Made by a program: the position numbers and the translations under genes. From the NCBI RefSeq assembly GCF_010183535.1, contig NC_071333.1, positions 15,064,587 through 15,128,586 on the forward strand: a stretch of 64,000 bases of DNA, given 5' to 3'. Source of the DNA: Caenorhabditis remanei (lineage: Eukaryota; Nematoda; Chromadorea; Rhabditida; Rhabditidae). The notes under the pieces were generated by a model. That model did no database searches. It had not been told where the DNA came from and saw only the letters and a list, made by a program, of their open reading frames with translations. This document shows positions 23,320-37,359 of this stretch, one piece after another (within the stretch, counting starts at the first letter, position 1; every line of letters starts with the position of its first letter).

Positions 23320-26300
23320 TTATTTCTGCTCGGCGGTGGCACGTGTTCGGCTTCTGATTCTGACAAGGCACTGTTCAGCGGAATCGGCTCTCTCTTCGGC
23401 GGTCTCCAGGGAAAGTTGGACGGTTCTGTACTTGCTCAAATGGCTGTTAGCTTGCTCCTCCTGAAAGTAACATGATTTTGTTCTTGGTTTCGAAGTCTAT
23501 TGAACTTACAGCCTCCTCAAGTTGTTTCTTTTGGATTTTCAGCTTAGAAGTGAGCTTCTCAACCAATTCGGAGAGTTTGTCGTAGTTTTTCTTGTCCTCG
23601 GCAACCTGGAACTCGAATTCGCGGACCTTGCGGTCAGCACGAGCAAGAGTCTTGGCAGCTTCTCCAGCACGGCGGGTCTCGGTCTCCAAATCAGATTGGA
23701 AGGCCTTCAGACGTTGTTCGGCCTTCTGGATAGCCTTGGCTCCTCCCTTCATGACGGCAGCTTCAGCAGCGTCGGCGCGCTCTTGAAGATCCTGCAAAAA
23801 TGCGTATTGTTTCTACTTTTTTTCCGTTGAAAGATATAAAAGATCGTTTGGATTTTCTGTTTGCACAATCTCGAAATCTGTGACGCGCGAAAGATAAGTA
23901 GTTGCGGCAAATGGCAAATTTAGCGCTCACTAAAACAATCATCATCAGAGATCAGAAGCATCAAAGAGTATAGAAGGCTAATGAGAAAAAAATTTAAACG
24001 ATAAGAAACAAACCTTGACGGCGCTTTCAAGTTGCTTCTTGAATCTCTCGAGCTGTTGGGATTGTTCTTGCTCGTGGCGGAGATCCTCAGCAAGCTTGGC
24101 GGCATCACTGGCGGCACGGCGTCCACGGTCTTCAGAAGCGGAGAGTTCAGCGTGAGCCTCGGCGATGTCGCTATTAAGGAGGGCGATCTCGTTGTCGAGT
24201 TGACTCTTGGCGGCGGCGAGGGCAACGTTCTGGGAGTTGAGCTCGTTATTGTGCTCTTGGTGCTCCTTCACCGAGCTTTCGACGACACGGCGGGCACGCT
24301 CGATCTGAAATTGGAAATTTAAAAGAAATAAATAGTTAAAAATATCTTACAGCCTCAAGCTTAACAATGAGCTCTTCTTGCTCTTGCTTGGCAACGGCGA
24401 GTTTTCTCTCAGCAGCCAACAAGTGCTCACGGAATTCTTCACGTCTCTTTTGTTCGTCATCCACGGTTTGTTGGAGCTCGCGGATTTGGTCCAAGTAGCG
24501 TCTGAATGAAGAAAATGGTGTAATTGTTAAATAATTAAAGTACCTGATATTCTTCTGGGCGTCTTCGTTCGCTTTGTTCGCATGGTCGAGAGCGATCTCC
24601 AGCTCGTTGATGTCAGCCTCCAACTTCTTCTTGACGCGGAACAACTCGGACTTGGCCTTGGTCTCCGAATCCAAAGTGGCTTGAATGCTGTCAATGGTTT
24701 GTTGGTGGACCTTGCGGTGATTCTCGAATTCTTCTTCCTTCTCGGCGATTCTCTTCTCAATCTCGGCACGGATCTGTGAGACTTCGATCTGGCAACGGAG
24801 AGCCTTGCTTTCCTCGGATTCGAGCGCAGCTTCGGCCTCGTCCAATCCACGTTGAAGTTCTTCTTTCTCCATCTCGAGACGGCGAAGGTTCTTGGAGAGA
24901 GCGTGGGTGGCCCGTCCTCCCTCGGAAAGTGACTCGGTGAGGTCACGGGTCTCATCGCTGAGAGCCTTGTTCTCACGACGGAGTCCTTCGACTTGATCGG
25001 CGAGAGTGTCGTGTTGTCCACGAAGTTTGTGGGCCTCTCCGGAGAGTTGACGGGCATCACGTTGAGCTCCGTCCAATTCAAGGTAGAGGTCATCAACCTT
25101 CTTCTTCCATTCATCAATAACCTTATCGAAGGCCTTCTGCTTCTTCTCCAAGGATGAGACAGCTTGAGCGTGGTGCTCAGCCTCAAGACGGTTGGCGTCA
25201 GCTTCAGCGGTCAAGCGACTGCGGGCGTTCTCCAAAGCAACAATCTTAGCGTTGCAGGCATCAAGAGCGTCTTGGATCTCGGAGTTCTTTTGGTTTTGGC
25301 GTTTCTTAACCTCATCGAACTCGTCGGCTCCAATGAGTCCTTCGGTCTCGAACTTGGTTCTCCACTGGTCGAGCTCGACGGAAGCCTTGGCGAGTTGGCG
25401 GGAAGCCTCGTTCTTTCCAGCGACCTCGTCTTCGATGGACTCCTTGAGCTGCTCGAGCTCGCGGGCCAAATTCTTGGACAAGTTGGAGAGGTTCTGTCTC
25501 TCGCGGGACTCCTCCTCGGCGGATCTCTTGGCGTGGTCCAATTCGTTGGAGAATTGAAGCTTGAGACGGTTGGCGGCTTGGATCTTGGCCTCCAATTCCT
25601 CGACTTGGCGAGCCAAATCAGAGTTCTCAGAGTTAAGACGTCCCTTGGAGGAGACAAAGTCTTGAAGTTGACGAGATTGTTCGTCAGCCTTAAGACGGAG
25701 CTCGAGAAGTCTGACTTCATGTCCCTTGGCGACTCTTTCTTGGTCAGCGCGGAGCTTAGCCTCTTGGTCGAGAGCAGCAGAGGACTCATCGAACTCGCGT
25801 TGCATATGTCCCTTCTCCTTCTCGATTCTTCCCTTCTGCTTTTGAAGTTGCTCGATTTGGTCAGAAAGCTCTTGGATAGCATCGGATCCCTTTTTCTTGA
25901 GAACAGTGAGTTGCTCTCCGAACTTGAGTCCAGACTCTTCAAGGTCACGGCGGAGCTTGGTGAGCTCAGCATCCTTCTTCTTTCCGAGTTCGATTTGGGC
26001 AGCGGTGGCACGGGATTGATCCTCGAGTTGCTCGGTGAGCTCATCGTACTCAGCTTGCTGATCGGCTCTGGAGCGGTCGGCACGTTGACGGGCGTCCTTC
26101 TCATCGGCGAGTTGATCATGAAGATCCTTGACTCTGGCCTCATCCTGTTGGATTCCCTTCTGGAGCTTGGCAACAGCGGCTTGCTCATCCTCGAGCTTCA
26201 TTCCCAAGTTGTGCAACTCGGTCTCCTTGCGTCTCAAGGCATTCTCAGCGTCACTCTTAGACTTGTTGAGTTCTTCCAAGGTTTCTTGAGCAATCTTGAG

Positions 26301-29300
26301 CTCTCCCTCAGCCTTTCTCTTGTTCTTGTCCATATCAGCACGGTTTCTCTTCTCGCGCTCCATGGTTTGCTCGGAGTCCTCAAGAGATTGCATAAGTTTA
26401 GCCTTGAGCTTGTTGGCAGCCAAGTTTTGCTCCTCAGCGGCTTGAAGGTCTTCAGTCAACTTCTTGTTCTGCTCGTCTTGATTCTTGCGCTCCTTGTTGA
26501 GCTTGGAGATGTTCTCATCCTGTTGTCTCATTTCATCTTGAAGAGCACGGATCTGGTGTTCCTTGGCGTTCTTCTCAGCCTCGACCTTTCTCAAGGAGAG
26601 ATCAACGTCTTGGCAACTCTTCTTCAACTCGGCGCATTCAGCCTCAACAAGCTTCTTTTGCTTGTTGATCTCAACAGCGCGAGCCTCCTCGACTTCGAGC
26701 TTCTTGTTGGCGTCACCGAGTTTTCCTTCAAGAGCCACCTTCTGCTCATTCATGGCGGTCATACGCTCCTCAACTTCACGGGTGCTTCCCTTGCTAGCCT
26801 CCAATTGCGCCAAGAGGTCAGCCGTCTCCTTGTTGAGACGTTCGGTTCCCTCTTGGAGTTGGCGTTTCTTCTCCTCCTCCTGCACCACGGTGTCCTTGAG
26901 GGTGGCGACGGTCTCTTGAAGCTTCTCGTATTGAGCCTCGATCTTTCCAGAGTTGACAAGTGGCTTGACCTTGCCGTAAAGCTTGAACCAAACCCATGTG
27001 CGGAGTTCAGCCCAGCTGCGGACGTTTCTTTGGATGACCTTGAGAGCTGTGATCTTCTCAACACGTCTCTTCTTCTCGATCTGTAATAAGATAGGTAAAA
27101 CAAACGAAATATGAAATTGAGCAACTTACGGTCTGGTAGTACCATCTGGCTTGAGCCTGAAGTCCGGTGATGAGTTGAGCAAGTCTTGAATCACGCAAGT
27201 CTTCCAAGTGGGCGACGATTCCGGCCTTGAAGAAGACTTTGGTGAGACCAACTCTGAAGAAATCTTCCTCGAGTTTCTTCTCCTTGACCAAGCGACCAAG
27301 CATAAGTGCGGATCCCTTCTTGGCATCGGTCTTTCCAATGACGGATTCATCGGCAGCAAGAAGAGCGTAACGTTGGACAAAGTCTGCATGGAGAGTTCTG
27401 TTGGGGAATCCCTTTCTGCAAATTCTGATTCCTTCCAACACTCCGTTGCAGGTAAGCTGGTTGAGCACAAGTGCGGCATCGATCATTCCGGACTGTTTCT
27501 TCTCGTTTGGAATGATACAACGGATGAAATGTGGGTGAGTGGAGTTGAGCATAGTCATCAATTTGTTGAGGGACTCTCTGTAGAGCATAGAGACAGTCAT
27601 GAAAGATCCAGACTTTCCCTTCTTCTTGGCTCCTGGTCCTCCCTTGGTGGCAGCGGCGGCGGCCTCCTCTTGGGTGGTGTAGTCTTGCCAGACTTCGACG
27701 ATGAGAGCGTGCTCCTTGGAAGCCTTCATGACGGTGACAACGGTGTCGTTGAGGGGGTCCTTGTTCTTCTCGAGCCAGTTCATGACGTTGTAACGGACAG
27801 TTCCGGCGTAGTGCCGCATGGCGAAGTGAGCCTCGGCTTGCTTTCCCTTTGGTGGTTTTGGCTTCTCGAAGTTTGGATGCTTGCCCAAATGTTGGTCGAT
27901 GAGCTTCTGGGCGAGAGTCAAGTCAGTAGCCTTTGGAACGATACACTCTTCATCAAGCATAGCAATGATTCCGAGTGGTTTCTCAATAAGCTCAATACAG
28001 GCTTGCAAGTCAAGACCGAAATCGATGAAGGTCCATTGGATTCCTTCACGAGCGTACTCTTCCTGCTCAAGAACGAACATGTGATGGTTGAAGAATTGTT
28101 GGAGTTTTTCATTGACGAAGTTAATCCAGAGCTGTTCGAATGAGTTGAAGTCGAAGATTTCGAATCCAGCGATATCGAGGACACCGATGAAGTGGTCACG
28201 GGAGATACCTTTCTGGTCAAGAGTTTGGTTACACTTCTTGACGAGCCAGTTGAAGATTCTGGAGTAGAGTCCCTTAGCCATGGCTCCGACGGCCCAGTTG
28301 ACCTGCTCGACGTTCTGTCCCTTGTTGACCCATTCGTTTCCGACCTTGACACGTGGACGAGTCAAAGCCTTCAAGAATTCTTCAGAGTCAATTCCGAAGC
28401 ACTTGGCGGCTCTCTCGGCATCTGTAACAATACTGTGAGATACTGATATCGCACGAATACTTCAACTAAATTCTTGCACTTTTTTCGTCAAAATTCTCAA
28501 AATCAGTGTCTCAGGCAAAAAAAGTGAAGAGTCGACGGAAGAGTAGGTAAACTTTAAACTTCGCCGCTAAATCCACTCAATATGCCCTGTCCTCGCACAT
28601 CCCACGCTCTCATGAGATCTTGAGTAAACAAAACGAAAAAGTTTCCAAGAACTCAAAAATCCGCTGCTCACTATGCGTTTTGTAACTTACCATCAGTTCC
28701 GTCGGTTTCGGCTTGCTCTTCACGTGGACGTTGCTTGAATTTCATGTTACCCATGTGCATCATGGCGGCAACCAAACGGTAGCACTCCATCTTCTCAGTT
28801 TGGGTGAACTTGAGGATGTCGAAAGCTTCATCGGTCAATTGATGCTCTTCCTGAAACACAAAATCGGTTGGGATGGGATAAAAAGGAAATTATAGATTAC
28901 CTTGTCATTGATTCCGTCGATGATCAACTCAGCTTGAGCAATGAACCAGTAGTCCTTGGTTGGCTTGTTGAGAAGGAGATCCTTCTTGAGGTTTGGAAGG
29001 TAATCAGAGAAGACTTGGTAGAAGATGTGGTAGCAACGCTCTCCTGGAGCTTGACGGATGACACGGGACTTCTCGAGAAGATCTGAAATAATGAGATAGT
29101 ACAAAAATATTTTATTAGTTCAGATAACTTACAATGTTCAATATCGCAAGAGGCGACACGTCCTTGCTTGGAGAAGTGGATACGGATGAATTTTCCGAAA
29201 CGGGAAGAGTTGTTGTTACGGACGGTCTTAGCGTTACCGAAAGCTTCGAGCACTGGATTGGTCTGGACAATCTGGTCCTCAAGAGTGACCTTCTTTTTGT

Positions 29301-30161
29301 CCTTATCCTCATCAGCAGCCTTCTTGGCTCCGAACGTTTCTTGTTGAGCGGCACCGACGGCGGCGAAGTATGAGATAACCTTCTTGGTGTTCTCAGTCTT
29401 TCCGGCTCCAGACTCTCCGGTAATCAGCATAGACTGATTCTCGTGGTTTTGAAGCATGTTTCTGTAGGCCTCGTCAGAGACGGCGAACAAGTGAGGTGGC
29501 ATTTCGGTACGACGCTTGCCCATGAACATGCGGGCAACAGAGTCAGTGTAAATTGGGAGACGTTTGTATGGGTTGATGACAACACAGAAGAGACCCGAAT
29601 AAGTCTAGAATTAGAGAACATGAAAAGAGGAATAATGAGAATTGAAATCCTTACGTAGATAAGCATGGCAGCATAACGAGATTTCAAGTTGTACAAGACA
29701 GAGGCATCGTTGAGGAAAGTCAAGTTAGACATGTCTTCGGTTTTCTCGAATTTTGGTGGGTTCATCTCTTGGATGACGTCCTTTTTGACAGTCTTCTAAA
29801 ATACAAAACAGAAAATAAGTAAGAAGGTTCATAAGCATAAAAATCTAACCTCGGCTCCTGGCCCAACGGACACAGTAACGTTTTCTCCAGCGGTTTTGGT
29901 GATGACACCCTCAATGTATCCCTCTTCCGCATCCGGAATCCAAACGTTCTTCTTGGAATCATATGGCTTGGATTGGTCCTAGAAATACAACAGTTATAAG
30001 AAAACTTGAGATGAAAAATAAGGTTTTCATGACAGTTAAGTCAGTCAAAAACTATTGGAAAATATAGAAATAATGAGTAAAAGAAACGAAATAAATACCT
30101 CGAGCATCTGCTCGCGACTGCGGCGAAGGTACTTCCATCCTGGGTCGTTTTCGTAATCCAT
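23320..30161 (-). CDS. myo-2: pharyngeal muscle myosin heavy chain (myosin C)
   Basis: Twelve exons: 30099-30161, 29850-29978, 29655-29795, 29133-29604, 28901-29082, 28691-28850, 27130-28421, 24544-27080, 24351-24501, 24014-24304, 23510-23791 and 23320-23460. They sum to 5841 nt and 1946 aa, against 1947 aa recalled for C. elegans MYO-2. The motor domain has an SH3-like N terminus, P-loop GESGAGKT (174-181), switch [11 protein letters not shown], switch II DIAGFE, a Lys/Gly-rich actin-binding loop (GAKKKGKSG) and the reactive-thiol segment [15 protein letters not shown]. An IQ region ([19 protein letters not shown]) precedes an uninterrupted heptad-repeat rod of about 1100 residues and a short non-helical tail ([11 protein letters not shown]). 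It assembles into thick filaments of pharyngeal muscle. It differs from recalled UNC-54, MYO-1 and MYO-3 in the rod, and its neighbours cdf-2 and odr-7 match the myo-2 locus. Codon use is strongly biased, as expected for an abundant protein. Confidence 0.97.
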
Positions 30162-30579
30162 TGTTGTGTCTGGCGATCGAGGGTAAAAATGAAATGTGGT
30201 GGAGAGAAGTCAACCGCTCGGTGGGATGCGCGAGCCTGGAGATAACTTTGATTTTCGGCGAGCCCTTCTTTTCCTCTGGGTGGGTGGATAAGGAGGGCGG
30301 GGATATCCAATTGTAATTCTAGGTAGCTGGAAAGTGTCTGCACAATTCACTCTAACAGCCGACGTAGGAAAAAGTCTCTTTCTCAAGTGCAAATAGCAAA
30401 AATCTTCTTCTTTCCTCCTGCGATCTTCCCCGAGCACAGGGCGCCCCCACGGATAGTCGTTGGCGGGGAGAGACGAGAGGTCTCATTCGGTGGTGGGGGG
30501 GGAGGATACGAGAAAAGAAACGGCATTTTGGGGTAAGCTAAAGACGATTAGAAAGATCGCTAAATGCGGAGAAGCAGAC

Positions 30580-30690
30580 ATTCAAAGGTAAACAAGCCGA
30601 GACTTTTATCCAGAACAATGAGTACAGTGTGTGCGCGCAAAGTGCTCTTCCTGCCATTTTGCTACTCTTATCCACACAACCACTTTAGCG
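30580..30690 (-). promoter_or_regulatory. myo-2: candidate pharyngeal enhancer of myo-2
   Basis: About 420-530 bp upstream of the myo-2 ATG lie a FoxA/PHA-4-type site (TGTTTAC on the minus strand, 30588-30594) and an NK-2/CEH-22-type site (TAAAGTGG on the minus strand, 30680-30687). C. elegans myo-2 is driven by an enhancer whose B and C subelements use CEH-22 and PHA-4. Matching these two words to it is inference. Confidence 0.5.
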
Positions 30691-30804
30691 ATTACCAACC
30701 TATCTTGAGACTTATCTTTATTTTTTCTCTTCGCTTTGCCGACGAATAAGAAAAAAGAAGGAGAAATCGGGGGCACTGATTAACACACTCACTTTTTTTC
30801 TGGA

Positions 30805-30821
30805 TACACACACACACACAT
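30805..30821. repeat. (CA)n microsatellite
   Basis: Short alternating CA run in the myo-2/cdf-2 intergenic DNA. Confidence 0.85.
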
Positions 30822-31222
30822 AAGTGTTCGGGTGTAAAGTTCAGGAATTGATTGCAAAAGACCTCCCGTACAGACATCTTGATGATTTTCTGAAAACCAA
30901 ACTGAATGTTTAGTATAAAGATACAGTAATAGAGTTTATAGCAAGTTTCAGGTTTATAAGCTGATCAGAATATAACGAAATCTTAAAAGGAGGGAACACA
31001 GAAAAGAAAACTGTCAAGTTATCTAAACTGGCAGGACAGACAAAACTGAAACACCTGTGCTCTGAAAACTGCAAAGAACTGAAATCATAATGTATAATGT
31101 ACTAACTACACATGTCAAATTTCAAACCTTAGAATCACTCGGACTAGACAGGCAAATTCAAATCATTAATTCACCACCCCCAATCAAAACAAAATGACTC
31201 GAGACGTGTTCTAGTTTCTGAT

Positions 31223-31293
31223 TGATAACGTATGCCTTCCTTCTCTACACCTCTTCCCGTATGCCATACTACTTTTGATTCCCTAGTTGATAA
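31223..31293. promoter_or_regulatory. cdf-2: paired GATA sites upstream of cdf-2
   Basis: TGATAA occurs at 31223-31228 and 31288-31293, 156-226 bp before the start codon. TGATAA is the preferred site of intestinal ELT-2, and C. elegans cdf-2 is intestinal and zinc-inducible. I did not identify a high-zinc-activation element with confidence. The rest of 30162-31448 shows no gene. Confidence 0.45.
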
Positions 31294-31448
31294 CAGCACC
31301 CATATACAAGTTGCTCAATTTCTGTATCACGCTGTGCACAACACACTATTCTTCTGTTTATTCGGTTTCTGTCAAATCAGCACATAGTGTTTTCCAACCA
31401 AAGAGTTGCCACAATTGATTGAAACTAAATTCTCTAACTACCTAGATA

Positions 31449-33101
<1,653 letters not shown>

Positions 33102-33191
33102 ATTGGTGAACGTGAAATTGTAGAGATGCAACTTATTATTATTTTGAAATTTCTATTTTAATATTTTTGTAAAATTTGGGTCGAATAAGAA

Positions 33192-33760
33192 TCAAACAGT
33201 TTTTTCGATTAATTTTTTCTCCTCATAATAACCGCAACATCCATCGGCATCCAAATCCCGCTCATACTTCTCGCATAGCTTCTGGAACATGTCATTGAAA
33301 TCCTTCTCTACACGTTCCAAATGCTTATTCGTTTGTTTCCGACTGAACCGATGTGAAAACTCCCCTTCTGCGACCAATGTAACCTAAAAATAGAATAATA
33401 GTACTGAAATACAAAATGATTCTAGCACCAACCGATTCACCAACATAGAAATCGTTCATATGACGTAATGCAAAACAAAAGAGAAGACAGAGGATCACCA
33501 CTAGCCATACATCTGAATTGTCACGAGAAGCTTCATTATGCCTGGAATCAACTGGATAGACAGAGTAGAAATTTGTAGAGTTTTTCAATGTCACAAGACA
33601 AATTTTAGTACTTTCAAAAGGAATAAAGTCCAAAAATTAGAAATCGTAGAAGTCCACCTCATTACCTTGAAGGGTGTTTCTCATTTTGGGTGTGAACACA
33701 ATTAATTTGGAAGATTAGTAAAATAAGAAGGCAGGTGAGACAATTGTGCAGAGGGTTCAT
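33192..33760 (-). CDS. small single-pass membrane protein of unknown function
   Basis: Three exons: 33666-33760, 33433-33541 and 33192-33383, encoding 131 aa. The N terminus is a signal peptide (NCLTCLLILLIFQINCVH, about residues 6-23). A short polar segment leads to a membrane helix (VWLVVILCLLFCFAL, about 43-57). A charged, probably helical C-terminal part of about 65 residues ends with ADGCCGYYEEKK. I recognise no domain. The second donor is either TCG|GTTGGT, used here, or TTG|GTGCTAG four bases on. The latter would give a different, shorter, Arg-rich end stopping at 33325. I prefer the first because its product is longer and looks protein-like. Its 3' end faces cdf-2. Confidence 0.6.
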
Positions 33761-35739
33761 TCTGAGTCAATCATATAATGTATGTGGACAAAGAAAACCC
33801 TCTTCTCCCCATCCCGCTATTCATTTGACATTTCCGCAAATAAATCATGACTGTTTGTTATCCCAATGAAAAGTTTCTTGAAAATAGGCTTATTTTTGAT
33901 AAAAATTGTACTCCAGATTGGAATCACAGTAAGATCATTAAAGAAGCCGTGGTTGTGAAAACTCCACAGAAAGGAGAATGATGAATACAGCATTTTTACA
34001 GCTTATCATCTGCCACCATATCAGAAAGTTAGTGTTCAACAAGAGTTGCAGGTTCGACGTGTCAAAACTTGGTGAAAAAGCGGAACGCCCATATTCCAAC
34101 ATGGCAGAACACATAGACATCTCGTTAGTCCGATGATTGGCTGTCGCTCGTAGACTTCCCTGCCGAAGCTATCAAACTACGGTAGCTGCCGACTCCGCCT
34201 CTTCACACCTTCCTCTTCTTTGTTGTCGTGTTATCACGAATTCAACTTCTTATCTCGATATAAAGTGAAACCACATTTCTTCTCCAGAATTCCTTCTTAC
34301 TACATCTTCTTTTCTGAAACCGGAGTGAAAGGTGAGTATCCATATATCTATTGTGGTTACCTACAACATTTTGTTGGTTCGAAATATTGTGTTTGATCTT
34401 GTTGTTGTGCAGTCCGTGTAGTTGATTTTGTGGGGGACAATAAAATTTGAAGTATCCGTACTGCAAAATCGCATCCTAAATTGTAACCCAAATGGGGAGG
34501 AAGATACAAGAAAATGTATCGGATTTTTACATTTTATTCGGTGAGATTTACTTCTGTCGAAATAGTCAGATATCTTCAATATTGGATTTGTTGCCATATT
34601 TTGAGTCCATTCTGCTTTACTGATTCCATTGTATGAAAATTGTCTGTGAGGATACTTATCTTGTGTTCTGCGTGGTGAATTGTCCACATGAGTGTAGGCT
34701 CAATTTTTCCAATTGAAACGTATAGAAATATTTTGTAATTTGGAGTTTCTTGGGACGTGAAATTCTTTTTTTGATCCATCTACAGATCGGTACACAATCT
34801 ATAAGAGTTGACCTTGTTTTGTGCAGAAATTATAAAAATTAAATATATGTAAGTGTATTCTACCAAGTTTATTTTCTCTTTGATAACTGTATGCATTTCT
34901 TTGATAACGCTATAGAAATTCATTTTTTATCAAGACATCATTCGTTTTTGACGGCGTTCAATTTCACCCGATCACTACGAAAAAACAAAGCACCATCTTT
35001 GTATACACTATTCAAAAAAACAAAATGACCATCTTACGGTTCACCTCTCTTGCTAAAAATCAGGCACTAGCTCATAAAAAGTGGGATGTACTCTGACTAC
35101 GGTATTTCACAAATCATCAAAATCACTTTTCTGATAACTCTTCTCTAATACACTTAATGGAAAATCTGAACGCAACATTCTCACTCTTTAATTAACACAA
35201 GTCTGTTTCAAATGTTTATATTTAAAAATAATAATTACATTTCCCAACGACGTTCAGCCCATTATTTACTAAAATTTCATAACTCTCTTATGCCCATTCC
35301 ATTTTTTACGTTTTCGAACACTGAGTAATTTCTTTCTTAGTATCTGAGAAACCGGACGGAGCGAATCTCACATGTTCAAGCCAATTGTATCCGTCACTAC
35401 AAATAAGATAAATCTTGTTTGTCATGAAATTCCATTCTTGATAACAATACGATACAATTTGCATAATCTCACAAATTCTGCCGGTTACAGTAGGAAAGAT
35501 TGGCTGAATTGACGTTAGAAAGATGCACTTTTTCAAAAGTGCCATAAGAGTTCAGTCTGATTCACGAAAACACGGATATTCTAGTTGTCGGATACAATGA
35601 ATTCAGTCAGATCATACATAACATTTTAAAAATAAATTGTTCTTTCTGATCCTCGTCAGTTACAAACGTCTTACGTCTTCCGATCCTCCCAGTACTTTAT
35701 ATTTATATATAAACTCTATTCCGACTAGTCAATTCAGAA
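33761..35739. other. odr-7 upstream region
   Basis: About 2 kb, mostly AT-rich, containing the odr-7 promoter. A strong donor-like AAAG|GTGAGTATCC near 34331 follows a pyrimidine-rich stretch and could end a non-coding first exon. A 79-codon minus-strand frame lies at 35306-35545 (separate entry). Nothing else is supportable. Confidence 0.45.
35306..35545 (-). CDS. possible small secreted cysteine-containing peptide
   Basis: A single open frame of 79 codons begins with a basic-hydrophobic N terminus (MALLKKCIFLTS) that could be a signal peptide. Four later cysteines are spaced through the rest (RICEI, SYCYQ, LICSD, TQCSK). A TATA-like minus-strand TATATATAAATATAAAG lies about 150 bp upstream, next to the odr-7 start. 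Donor-like and acceptor-like words inside the frame do not splice in phase. With no domain match this remains speculative. Confidence 0.25.
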   Translation of the reverse strand: MALLKKCIFLTSIQPIFPTVTGRICEIMQIVSYCYQEWNFMTNKIYLICSDGYNWLEHVRFAPSGFSDTKKEITQCSKT

Positions 35740-37359
35740 ATGCTGTCAGACACCAATGGATGGTTTTTCTACCCGCATGGAATGTTCTATGGATCATACT
35801 GTATTCAATGTTGCATGTCAATCCCACATTTTGTATGCTATCCATTTAACCCTGCAGAACTCACTCGAGCAGCAGCATACTTCAAAAGAATGACCGACAA
35901 AGTGGAACAGCAACAGCAGAACAGTAATAATGGACAACAGTGGGGCCCATTTCCACCTCCCTTCAACGGAAGAACTGGAGAACATCCATTCAACTATGAG
36001 GAGCAACACCGGGTTGGTGATGGGCCCGCAGGAGATTTTGATCAAGACGCGGCTCGTCAGCAGGCCAATCCATTCATGCAACAATTATTTCCCAGATTTA
36101 GTGAGGATTTATATTTCACTTTAATTTCAACAAGATTGTACTTTTCAGGTATACCATTCCCGGATTTTACCGAATATCAGCGTTTCAATAATTTTCAACG
36201 AAACGCATTTTTTCCCAACCCTTTCGGGCCACAGTTTGGTAACCCGGGATACCCATTTCATCTTAATCCAATGCACAACCCGATGACTGGTATGGATGGT
36301 TTCAATTTCCCACATGGTCAACATCCACCTGCTCCAACTAATCCCAAAAGTGGAAAAGAAAGTGTGTTGTCCCACCAAAACTCATCTCAGAGCTCCGAAG
36401 ATGTTCAAGATAAACCACCAGTTCTGTCAGCGGAGTATAACATGAAGCCAAATATTGAGCAGAAGTTCGAGAGCGGTTCAGAGTTCTCCATGGTTCCGAA
36501 AGACGAACCAGCTGATGAATCTATGAAAGATCATCATAACAAGAAACAAGAACCACATCCATTCCCATTCCCACCTCCATTGTCAGCTGAGAAACCGTTT
36601 GAGCAAGCAAGGTCTGTTGAGAGAATTTAGTTATTTTATAACCAATTATTTTCAGAATTCGTGAAGATGTGCTCGCTTTTAATCCACCGCCGTTTTATCA
36701 GTCACCATTAGACATGGGCTCAAATAACACTTTCAAACAAGAAATGTCTACTGTAATCACTGATATTCAATATCAATTATCTTAATTCCATAATTTTCAG
36801 CCACCTGTCATTGACGGTCACTTGGATTACAGAAGACTTGATTCAGAAGCAAAGCGTCTTGAATTTTCCTCAGGAGGAGCGTTACATGACTGTCAAGTTT
36901 GCCTATCCACCCATGCAAATGGACTTCACTTTGGAGCACGTACTTGTGCAGCGTGTGCCGCATTCTTCAGGTACGGATTGACATTATCTAACATCTAGTG
37001 AAAACGAAAATTCAGACGTACCATCAGCGACGATAAGCGTTATGTGTGCAAACGCAATCAACGATGTACAAACGCTAGCCGAGACGGCACCGGATACCGT
37101 AAAATCTGTCGGAGTTGCAGAATGAAGCGTTGCATAGATATCGGAATGTTACCTGAGAGTAAACCAACACCTTCCCCCCATTTCTCAGTTTTTGTAGGAC
37201 TTTTTTCCAGATGTCCAGCACAAACGCAACCGCCGGGACTCAGGCTCCCCACCTATGAAGACTCCGTTTGACACGTTTTTTAATGGTTTTTACCCTACAT
37301 TTCATACTCCCTCTGCAACTACTCCTGCAATTCCTACTAGCGAAGCAAGAACTAATTAA
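35740..37359 (+). CDS. odr-7: nuclear receptor-type olfactory transcription factor, no ligand-binding domain
   Basis: Six exons: 35740-36100, 36149-36611, 36656-36752, 36801-36970, 37016-37158 and 37211-37359. They total 1383 nt and 460 aa (457 recalled for C. elegans ODR-7). The first 320 or so residues are Pro/Gln/Asn-rich without a known fold. A two-finger nuclear-receptor DNA-binding domain sits near the C terminus: CQVCLSTHANG, P-box CAACAAFFRR, second finger CKRNQRC to CRSCRMKRC, and the extension IDIGMLPENVQHKRNRRD. Only about 50 residues follow, so there is no ligand-binding domain. This inverted layout is the hallmark of ODR-7, which specifies AWA olfactory neurons and activates odr-10. 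The 48-nt intron 36101-36148 is open in frame, so a naive ORF reads through it. Confidence 0.95.

Noticed and set aside
25164..27086. 640-codon open frame on the plus strand
   Set aside because: It is the antisense shadow of the myo-2 rod exon. Biased codon use and heptad composition keep the opposite frame free of stops; its Leu/Ser-rich product has no independent support.
33325..33633. Alternative 3' end for the small membrane protein (Arg-rich, ending QSETNE)
   Set aside because: It uses the donor GTGCTAG four bases later and gives a shorter, less protein-like tail; kept as an alternative only.
35740..36630. Single 296-codon reading of odr-7
   Set aside because: It runs through a canonical 48-nt intron (36101-36148) and past a donor at 36612. 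The spliced model continues to the DNA-binding domain.
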